This document shows, piece by piece, positions 17,953 to 24,837 of a DNA stretch of 24,837 nucleotides (positions are counted from its first letter, which is position 1; the number at the start of each line of letters is the position of its first letter). The stretch lies in assembly GCA_903772945.1 (NCBI GenBank), contig CAICTM010001663.1, forward strand, positions 1-24,837, written 5' to 3'. The DNA comes from Seminavis robusta (taxonomy: Eukaryota; Bacillariophyta; Bacillariophyceae; Naviculales; Naviculaceae). The notes below the pieces were generated by a model. It was given only the letters and a program-made list of their open reading frames with translations, did not search any database and was not told the origin of the DNA. Made by a program: the position numbers and the translations under genes.

Positions 17953-18228
17953 GACGTGTCTCTGAAGGGGATGTTTTTTATATCGGGTCGATGCGCCGAG
18001 AACGAGGCGATGGTCCTTGAAATAGGGAAATAACGATAGATCAGGAGCACTTTCCGGACCGCAGGTATGTACTCAGAGTAGCTACTACCTGGTACAGGTA
18101 GTTAGTCTAGCTAGCCAGCCGGGTAGCTGGATAGTCTCCTCAAACACCTTGCTAACCATACGGGTAGAGCTACCGGTATACCGTAGCGGGCAAAATGATA
18201 GGTATTGTCCAGCAGTGGTACCCGTGTG
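17953..18228. other. Spacer right of the repeat island, palindrome-rich
   Basis: No gene seen. Contains a hairpin with 8-bp arms at 18084-18102 (actacctg/caggtagt), a CTAGCTAG at 18107-18114 and a TACCGGTA at 18171-18178, plus many gtagct/agctac words. Confidence 0.45.
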
Positions 18229-18859
18229 TTAAGGGTCCTTGCCAGTTTTGCCAAGCTTGCCTAACATGGGATCCCAATCACAGGCGGAGGCTCCGTAGAA
18301 CCTGGACACATGGTTATACAACAGATGAACTCTAGTTAGTAGGTCCCAGCTCTGAAAGTGGTTGATACTGCCCGTCAGGTCAGCTCTGTGGCCGACGGTG
18401 AAGATGTACACAGTGTAGTCCTCCCAGTAGCAGTAGGTTCCCCCGTTCCCTTCCCACTACCGCACTCTCCATTGATGCTGCCTTGGAGCTGGAGGCCATC
18501 ATTACCAATCACCCTTGGGATGGTTCAGGCCTGAAGTGAGGAGGTTGCATCTTCATTTTGTCCTTCATCAGGAGGCGAAGGATCCAGCACAATTCGATCT
18601 TTTCTCTTTATTAGAAACCACTACAAGACAGTACACCAGACCCTGTCTGGAAATGCCATGACCATGAGGATGACCCTCTGAGCACAAAGGGTCTACCAAA
18701 CCGGTTGACTGCATTGTTGCCGTTGCAACGGTCTTCGCCAAAGCGACCGTTGTAATCGGCAAACCCTTCCCTCGGCATTGGTGTCCACAGAGAATTCAAC
18801 ATGGTGTCATCTCTTGCATGAACTGAGGCAAGCAGAGTTAGCAATGACCACCGAAACAA
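18229..18859 (-). pseudogene. Possible decayed or split gene encoding a secreted protein
   Basis: Two protein-like open stretches lie on the minus strand in different frames. The first (18859-18611) starts from a TTG, not an ATG, and begins with a signal-peptide-like WSLLTLLASVHA before ARDDTMLNS, then NGRFGEDRCNGNN and NRFGRPFVLRG. The second (18456-18229) reads GTYCYWEDYTVYIF, then TVGHRADLTGSINHFQSWDL and RFYGASACDWDP before a stop. A minus-strand gcggtag just before the second stretch could be an intron acceptor, but no convincing donor or upstream ATG was found. The residue composition looks like real protein, especially the aromatic and Cys-rich second part, but the family is not recognised. 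Decayed gene, unresolved multi-exon gene or chance ORFs are all possible. Confidence 0.25.
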
Positions 18860-18962
18860 CTTAACTGATCAACCATGGAGACTGGAGACAAGATCACGTC
18901 CCTTTTGACCATTCCGTAGCTTATTCAGCATCATCCAAAATCACCGCCCTCAACTATTTGCC

Positions 18963-20114
18963 ATGCCGCCGATATCATCTGTTTGTTACCTGAAACGAGA
19001 AACGCGGCGATCATTGGCCATAACACTCGCCATCTTTTCCCTGGTTGCGTATGATTTCGCCTTTGTGTTCTTGCTGATTCTACCATTGGTCGAAGGCGGC
19101 GTTTGGAGCAGCTACGATAGTGGCCATTGCGAAGGCCTTTGTGAAAACAGTCACCAATGTGACCATACCATGGCCGAGCGACCTGTCATTCAACAACCAG
19201 TCAACACGTGGACCAATCTAGCCTTTATTTTGGTAGGCATTTGGCCCATTGTTGCCATTCGACAAGATATCAGCACGGTCGTCTTTTTCCTGGTCAAGAC
19301 ATTTGTGGGAATCTCCAGCTTTGTCTTTCACGCATCCATTACAACATTTTGGCAACACCTGGATGCGGCAGCGGTACAAACAAGTCTCTGCACACTGGTC
19401 TTCCATGGCATCCACTGTGTGTCTGCGAGAAGAATATCGTGGGCTTGGCTCGCACCAATCAACCTCGCCACGGCGATTGTCCTTTGCGTCTTCAAAAAGG
19501 AAATAGATGACGAAGTTGGACATTTAAACACCTGGATCTTCTTCGTATCGGTCCTTCTCTTCCTGGCGTGTTGCTTGCTCTGTGCTAATGGTATACAAAT
19601 ATTCCGTCGACGTCAGCCAGGGGGAGAGGAAATGGCAATGCTGGGAGATGATGACCAAAGTCAAGGAACTACGTCATCTTCCGAGCAACTACCCACTTCG
19701 AAATGGAAATCCTGTTTCTGGATGCTGGGGACGGCCATGGCACCCATGATCATTTTTGCTGGCGCAGTCGTCCTGAACCGGTTCAGCAAAAATCGATCTC
19801 TGTGCGACCCTACCAGCCCTTTCCAGGCGCATGCTGTATGGCACGTTCTCAATGCCATTGCTAGTTTATTGGTATGGCTAGCCTTTGACAACTATTGCTT
19901 GACAACAAGACCGTCACACCTTGATGATGATGATGATGATTGGAAGGTCAGCATCAAGGAGGAGCCCGCGTCACCACCCAGCATTCCAGCAGAAGCACTT
20001 GGTGAGATTGGCAAGCTTCGTGACGAATTTCACAAAGCTGTCGCCAAGGTATTGACAGACGAAGGATTGCCTCCACTGAACGCGGCCCAATTGCAGGCCA
20101 TTGCCGTTGTGTAG
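18963..20114 (+). CDS. Alkaline ceramidase-type membrane hydrolase
   Basis: 383 residues, ATG at 18963 (ttgccATGC). About seven hydrophobic segments (near 18-43, 82-99, 103-125, 138-155, 160-176, 189-210, 250-273, 290-310). Key residues of the ceramidase (CREST) superfamily are in place: QPVNTWTNLAFILVGIW (78-94) matches the family's EP.NTWSN.AY motif. SSFVFHASITTFWQHLD gives Ser119, His123 and Asp134 with the same spacing as the catalytic Ser, zinc His and Asp of human ACER3. CDPTSPFQAHAVWH gives His290 and His294, the remaining zinc ligands. It is expected to hydrolyse ceramide or a related lipid amide to sphingoid base and fatty acid in the ER or Golgi membrane. A cytosolic loop of about 35 residues (215-248) and a C-terminal tail of about 65 residues with an Asp run (321-326) and a predicted helix are extra relative to the core family. 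Substrate is inferred. Confidence 0.85.
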   Translation: MPPISSVCYLKRETRRSLAITLAIFSLVAYDFAFVFLLILPLVEGGVWSSYDSGHCEGLCENSHQCDHTMAERPVIQQPVNTWTNLAFILVGIWPIVAIRQDISTVVFFLVKTFVGISSFVFHASITTFWQHLDAAAVQTSLCTLVFHGIHCVSARRISWAWLAPINLATAIVLCVFKKEIDDEVGHLNTWIFFVSVLLFLACCLLCANGIQIFRRRQPGGEEMAMLGDDDQSQGTTSSSEQLPTSKWKSCFWMLGTAMAPMIIFAGAVVLNRFSKNRSLCDPTSPFQAHAVWHVLNAIASLLVWLAFDNYCLTTRPSHLDDDDDDWKVSIKEEPASPPSIPAEALGEIGKLRDEFHKAVAKVLTDEGLPPLNAAQLQAIAVV

Positions 20115-20318
20115 CGCCTGGCTGGTAGTCGAACTGGGAATGATTCAAGAACTCAAATGCTTTTGCTACCAGGTGAGCGTATGGTAGGACACAGTCTGAC
20201 GCAATGCAAGGCTTTCACACAGCCCAACCAATTTACTGAACACTTTCCATGGAACATCAACCTTCACTTTGTTTGATTTGAATCCATGCATTCTTATCAT
20301 TCAAGTCAAGCTTGTTTA

Positions 20319-21071
20319 TTACTGCTTTGTTAGAACCTGCATCATATGCCAGGAGTGGAACGTGTACTCTGAAACTTCCTCGTAGTAATCCTTGTCAAAT
20401 GTCACCTTATATCCAAGACGCAGGTAGAATTGAACATTCCGCTCCAGCTGTGTTGTAAACTCAATGTGAATCTGTGGATTTTCACCGGGCATTTTGTTGA
20501 CTTTTTGTTGTTCCTCTTCGAGGACCGATCTCAAAGCCTTGCTTCCTAGACCCCGTCCTTGGAAAGAAGGAAGGACTGCCATGCGTTCTAGCTTAATCAT
20601 GTAGACTTTTTCTGATTCTTCTTGATTTCTGCTATCTAGAGGAGTGGTCCCATCATGAGTGCCAATGTTGCTTCCGTCTGCTTTCATGGAATCAATTAGG
20701 TTCAACAGTCGCTGGAGTGTTGGGAAACCAAATCGAAAAGGTACCTCCCACAGGCCTGCAGTGAGCATTTCCCACATGCTCAAATCAGAGTGCTCCAGTG
20801 GGGTCCACAGAAAGCAACAGAGAACCTGGCCGGTCTCATTATTCAAAATGCCTCTTAGCACTGACGGGGATTTTCCCATGGTCAGTTTCAAGTTTCGTTC
20901 GAACAACCATTCCAACGAGTTTCTTCGATACGCCTTCGTGCCTCGGAAGACGTATCTGTATGTCGGATCATCTGAGAAGGCTTCAGCAATCACCTTGGAG
21001 CATTCCTTAATGTAAGAGGCGTCCAGTATCTTCAGATCACTAATACTATAGGTTGTGTCGGCCATCGTCAT
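20319..21071 (-). CDS. GNAT-family N-acetyltransferase
   Basis: 250 residues from the ATG at 21071 (gtacacATGA; a second ATG follows two codons later). The frame stays open for 21 further codons upstream but without an ATG. The protein has the GNAT acetyl-CoA-binding motif A, LERMAVLPSFQGRGLGSKAL, with Q-G-R-G-L-G as the pyrophosphate loop (residues about 171-176 in this numbering), and motif B, NVQFYLRLGYKVTF, near residues 212-225. The N-terminal half contains the usual family helices (SKVIAEAFSDDPTYRYVF). An inserted polar segment (about residues 130-155, Asp/Gly/Ser/Glu-rich) separates the two halves. It should transfer an acetyl group from acetyl-CoA to an amine; the substrate cannot be told. 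No targeting signal, so probably cytosolic. Confidence 0.85.
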   Translation of the reverse strand: MTMADTTYSISDLKILDASYIKECSKVIAEAFSDDPTYRYVFRGTKAYRRNSLEWLFERNLKLTMGKSPSVLRGILNNETGQVLCCFLWTPLEHSDLSMWEMLTAGLWEVPFRFGFPTLQRLLNLIDSMKADGSNIGTHDGTTPLDSRNQEESEKVYMIKLERMAVLPSFQGRGLGSKALRSVLEEEQQKVNKMPGENPQIHIEFTTQLERNVQFYLRLGYKVTFDKDYYEEVSEYTFHSWHMMQVLTKQ

Positions 21072-22158
21072 GTGTACGGGAATGTCGAGTTGCGTTACAT
21101 GATCTTGTTGGCTTTTTGGCTCGTTGGTTTGCAACGGTAGTAATAAGCCAGTGCAAACTGCAATAAAAACATCTGGCGAGAAACACCGGTACCACTGGCA
21201 ATCAACCTTCTTGTGGGTCTTGAGCGTCAGGCTGCCAAAGCTAGCTAGTAGGGGTGTGTTGTTAACTTAGGAATTACACTTTCCCGAAAGGATTATGTTG
21301 TATGTTTAGATTTGAAAATGGTATATGCAAGCCTCTTGCTAGGGCTTGCCTTTAACCGTTTGTGAGTAGATAAAGGAATGGATGAAATGCATCTTGACAT
21401 GTATGTGTTTGTGTGTTTTGTGTTTTGTGTGAGAGCGATAGGGCTCCCTTTTTTGGTGTTTCTGGTATTATTGGTTTAGGTAGCTGAGACCCCGAATGAC
21501 CCAATTCTCCATCAGGTTGCGTTCATAGTTCTGGTCGTTTCGAGGTTGGACTTGGTCCGTCGCCGCTGCGGTCCGGGCGTTCGCCACACTTGCTATCCAT
21601 TGTTGTTTTGTCTGTATTTGTCTGCTCCAGAAGGGAGTCTAGGCCATGTCGAAATAGGGTGTGAAGCAACCTGTTGAAGACGTCTTACTGGTTTCGGTTC
21701 TTTGTACCACCAAACCGTGAAATGAGATGGTATACATTGTATCCTACTTAGCCTAGCTGGCAGTCTAGCTATTAGACTACTTGCTTCTGATTGCAAAGCA
21801 ATATAAACCTGCCAGCCAGCAACTTGACTAGTGCCCAGGCTACAAAGCACAAACAATCATCTGCCTTGCCCGGAGAAGCCCTAATAATTCTGGGAGCTAG
21901 CTAGGAAACTAAGCCATTTGTCACGTTGCCCGCTCCAGGGATGGGACGGTCCTATCCGAGCAACAACCATTAGAAAACTGTGAGACTATACCATGGCTGT
22001 TGGGCTATACAATTTCAGCAAAGACTGAGTGATTAAGTAGATTTGACTCTTGAGCTTCCAATCGCCAGCGACGGATTCGCGATGGGTTGCTGGAAGGGAA
22101 AACATGAGCATTTTATCTACTTTTGATTCAAAGTCCTAACCTTACCATATATATAATG
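21072..22158. other. Intergenic region, no supported gene
   Basis: About 1.1 kb. No coding or RNA gene is convincing. A T/G-rich stretch (tgtgtttgtgtgttttgtg and following) covers roughly 21402-21432, and CTAGCTAG occurs at 21242-21249 and 21897-21904. The left end should hold the promoter of the acetyltransferase gene (minus strand), the right end the 3' UTR of the ankyrin-type gene. Confidence 0.45.
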
Positions 22159-23398
22159 TTAGTGCCCTCCATCATGAGACCCAGGGCAGCTATTGTCCCG
22201 TAGCCACTGAATCACCTCGATTTGGTTATGCATGCAGGCAACTCGATATGTGTGTTCATTCCATGGACAGCCATTTTCATGAGCCCACTTCAAAATTTCC
22301 AAATGGCCATTTTTAGCAGCGTTGACACATGTAGCTTCATCCCATGAACAACCATTTTCACGAGCCCACTTTACAATTTCTAAATGGCCATTTTCAGCAG
22401 CAGAGGAACAACATGTCATTTCATTCCATGGACAACTATTTTCACGAGCCCACTTTACAATTTCCATATTGCCATTATCAGCAGCAGCCTTGCATGTATA
22501 TTGATTCCATGGACAACCTTTCTCACGAGCCCACTTTAAAATTTCCAAATGAGCAAATGCAGCAGCGGATGTAGATGTATCTGCATTCCATGGACACCCA
22601 TTTTCACGAACCCACTTTAATACTTCCAAATGTCCACCTTCAGCAGCTTCAACACATGTCAGTTCATCCCATGGACAACCATTTCCGTGAGCCCATTTTA
22701 AAATTGCAAATGTCCATTTGAAGCAGCAAAGCAGGAAGTCCATTCATTCCATGGACAACTCTTCTCTCTTAACCATTGGAGAATATCCAAATGTCCATTT
22801 TTAGCAGCACCTGCACATGTCCATTCATTCCAATCACAACCATTTTCATGAGCCCACTTCAAAATTTTAAAATGTCCACCTTCAACAGCTCTAGCACATG
22901 TATCTACATCCCATGGACAACCATTCTCTCTTAACCATTGGAGCATTTCCAGCTGTCCATTTCCAGCCGCTGATTCACATGTCTCTTCATCCCATAGGAA
23001 TCCTTGTTGGCGTGCCCATTGCATGACCATAATATTTCCAATTTTGGCAATTGCATTGCAAACATCATCATTATCAGGTGTTTTGCTGATGGAGTTGTCC
23101 TCGAGCCAGTATTCTGCACGTGACTGATTACAGAATGTTTCGCTGTAAAGAGTGTCGGTGATTTCTGGAGAGCGACTCTCATCCTCTGGGTTCTCCTTTA
23201 CCATTCTTGGATTTTTTTTAGTTCAATTGTACAGTAGTCTTTGTACAGCTGATTAATCTTCTTGTTGACAGCTCCTACAAAAGCATACTGTCCAACACCA
23301 ACAAACGATAGAATCTGGCCAATCCAAAGTTCATCATCAGCCAACGGAAGAGGAGGCTGGGTAGCAGCTTCGTCATTAGTAGCAGTATTAGTATCCAT
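22159..23398 (-). pseudogene. Ankyrin/F-box-like repeat protein, broken by two 1-nt frameshifts
   Basis: Starts at ATG 23398 with an acidic/proline N-terminus and an F-box-like helix (DELWIGQILSFVGVGQYAF, then NKKINQLYKDYC). It is followed by about eleven repeats of 27 residues with the pattern NGHLEILKWARENGCPWNE-T-C--AA, an ankyrin-like repeat type expanded in diatoms. The reading frame is lost twice. The first break is at an eight-A run (minus strand; 23212-23219), where nine A would keep the frame. The second is near 22700-22707, where the repeat pattern expects caaatttta but one A is missing. Both breaks are single-base losses in A/T runs; every codon between them is intact. It is therefore either a young pseudogene or a real gene carrying uncorrected assembly deletions. 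If intact it would be a cytosolic protein-protein interaction scaffold of roughly 410 residues. Confidence 0.8.
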
Positions 23399-23885
23399 AG
23401 CACAGTGAATTGGTTGGGATGAGACTCATGATTTGTGGTTGTGGCCAGGAGGTCATCCAGTCATCGTAATGGTCCTCAATTTCTTGCCCCTGATCCCACA
23501 GAACCTAGTCCTGAATTTCGACTGTTCTTTGCTTAAGCCTGGCCTCGGCTAATTTCCCTACGCTAACACCCCCTTATATATCAAAAAATCGTCCGATCTG
23601 GTCTCTTTGGCGGCGTTTGCATGGTGGTAGGTTGAGGTCTCAACCGATGATTACCCAGGCTTGCTGCCTTTTCAGAAAGAAGGGAGTTGGGGGAACATGG
23701 TTTGGACACAGTGACGTCATTGATATCCAGTTGGTGGCCTTTCAGTTTTGGATCTTTCTTGGAGGCTGAGGTAAGAGAAACCAAAACAGAACCATGGTTG
23801 TCAGCCTATAGTTAGTGCCTTGTAGCATCCACAATCAATCCCGACCTTGTTTCTCTCGCTGGCTACCGGTACTGTAGCCATCAAG
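23399..23885. other. Divergent intergenic region
   Basis: About 490 bp between the ankyrin-type gene (-) and the DUF4336 gene (+), expected to hold both promoters. A 67-codon minus-strand open frame (23784-23581) starts from TTG and is not convincing. A TACCGGTA palindrome (23864-23871) lies 14 bp before the DUF4336 start. Confidence 0.5.
23573..23580 (-). promoter_or_regulatory. Candidate TATA box for the ankyrin-type gene
   Basis: The minus strand reads tatataag at this place, inside gatatataaggggg, about 175 bp before the ATG at 23398. The position would allow a 5' UTR of roughly 140 bp. Only sequence resemblance supports it. Confidence 0.35.
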
Positions 23886-24837
23886 ATGGAGATTCTTCGG
23901 CTCCTGTCTTCGTCCCTTTTGCTACTACTAGGATTGAACTTGAATTCAGTTGGAGCGTTTGTTCCACATCCAACGAATCATCGAGGACAGCTTGGCGCTG
24001 TGGAGGCAACGCCTGTAGAGGAAGATGGTGATCCCAACAGTGTTTCGAGGCGACAGGCCGCAGAGCTGACGTTTGCGGCTGTTGGATTGGGAATCTCGTT
24101 TCTTGGTACCAGAGAAGTGGATCCTCAAGACTATGGACTCTGGGGAATTCTTCCCGTTGGAACCTACAAAAAGAAAAAGACCATTCGAGAGACGATTGTA
24201 CCCGGAAAACTATGGACATTCGACCAAAAATTTGGTATTCTGGATGTACAGGTTCCCCTGCGCATGACGTACGTAAGAGATGAATCCCATGTGCATGGAT
24301 GATTGATTGGTGCTCATGGATTCCTTCTTTGTTTTGTTCAGCATTGTCAAGCTATCGGATGGAGGCCTCTTTGTCTATGATCCCATTGCGGCTACTGCTG
24401 AATGTCTGGAATTGGTCAATGAAATTGTAAAGGAACATGGTCCAATCCGTCACATTGTGTTGGGATCAGTGGCATTGGAACACAAAGCTTATTCTGGCGT
24501 CTTTGCACAAAAGTTTCCGGAGGCTACCATTTGGCTGCAAAAGGGTCAATACTCCTTTCCAAGCAATCTGCCAGACTCCTTTTTGGGTTTCCCTGTCGGT
24601 CGGACCAAATCTATGCCGTCTAGCCCCGAAGAAGCACCACCAGAGTGGAACAAAGACTTTGATTTCCTTTCACTGGGACCGTTCATAAGTCGAGATGGAG
24701 CTTTTGGGGAGACTGTTTTCTTTCACCGAGACACGAAAACGCTTTTGGTGACAGACACTACGGTCGAGGTCAATGAAGAAGTGCCTCCAATCTACGACTC
24801 CGATCCAGCCCCACTGATCTATCATGCCCGCGATACG
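23886..24837 (+). CDS. DUF4336 protein, plastid-targeted, two exons, cut by window end
   Basis: Exon 1 is 23886-24268 and exon 2 runs from 24342 past the right edge; about 293 residues are visible. The start is the first ATG of the frame (tcaagATGG). Residues 5-19 are a signal-peptide core, followed by SVGAF|VP (21-27), close to the diatom ASAFAP plastid-entry motif with the critical Phe25. Further in, SRRQAAELTFAAVGLGISFL (54-73) has a twin Arg followed by a hydrophobic stretch, which could be a thylakoid-lumen (Tat) signal or a membrane anchor. The body from VPLRMTIVKLSDGGLFVYDP through HIVLGSVALEHKAYSGVFAQ and FPEATIWLQKGQYSFP matches DUF4336, a metallo-beta-lactamase-like family of plants, algae and cyanobacteria with no settled function. 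The C-terminal part is not visible. Confidence 0.82.
24269..24341 (+). other. Spliceosomal intron in the DUF4336 gene (73 bp)
   Basis: Donor atgac^gtacgtaag at 24268/24269 and acceptor ttgttcag^cattg at 24341/24342. Removal keeps phase 2 and yields RMTIVKLSDGG, the expected family sequence, whereas reading through meets a stop at 24300. An alternative donor 4 bp downstream (gtaaga) would shift the frame. Confidence 0.85.

Noticed and set aside
23581-23784. 67-codon minus-strand open frame between the last two genes
   Set aside because: It begins with TTG, has no recognisable domain and lies in the shared promoter region.

Overview
The window looks like nuclear DNA of a photosynthetic stramenopile, most likely a pennate diatom. 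The reasons are: mostly intron-poor genes with very short GT-AG introns (93 and 73 bp); a DUF4336 gene whose product starts with a signal peptide followed by an ASAFAP-like plastid motif; an ankyrin-type protein built from 27-residue repeats of the NGCPW kind common in diatom genomes; Kozak-like ACCATG starts; and no bacterial operon structure. Species cannot be fixed from the sequence alone.

Left part (1-9744). A hairpin-rich, possibly MITE-like sequence lies at the left edge. It is followed by a type II membrane sulfotransferase-like protein (451-2166, +), a spliced peptide deformylase (3490-2495, -), a basic orphan protein (5041-5547, +) and a large type II membrane protein (7069-9744, +). 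The last combines three tandem eight-cysteine domains, proline-rich linkers and a C-terminal fucosyltransferase-like domain. Together with the sulfotransferase it points to Golgi glycan modification, although the two genes are not obviously co-regulated.

Middle part (9745-14961). This holds a small protein with two winged-helix-like segments (10261-10806, +), a CT microsatellite, a multi-pass membrane protein (11189-11890, +), a 61-residue acidic ORF (12445-12260, -), a secreted orphan protein (12965-13723, +) and a CRAL-TRIO lipid-binding fragment lacking its N-terminal helical region (14961-14422, -).

Repeat island (about 15172-17952). Three composite modules each consist of a leader of about 100 bp, six or seven tandem copies of a roughly 60-68 bp unit, and a trailer of about 115 bp. 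Short hairpin-bearing repeats lie after modules 2 and 3. Module 3 is split by a 553-bp insertion with 6-bp terminal inverted repeats and a 5-bp target-site duplication (ACGGG). The module architecture and this element are the least explained part of the window.

Right part (17953-24837). There is a possibly decayed minus-strand gene (18859-18229), an alkaline-ceramidase-type membrane hydrolase with its catalytic residues (18963-20114, +), a GNAT acetyltransferase (21071-20319, -), an ankyrin/F-box-like gene broken by two 1-nt deletions (23398-22159, -), and the DUF4336 gene running off the right edge (23886 onward, +). Intergenic DNA is unusually rich in the palindromes CTAGCTAG and TACCGGTA.
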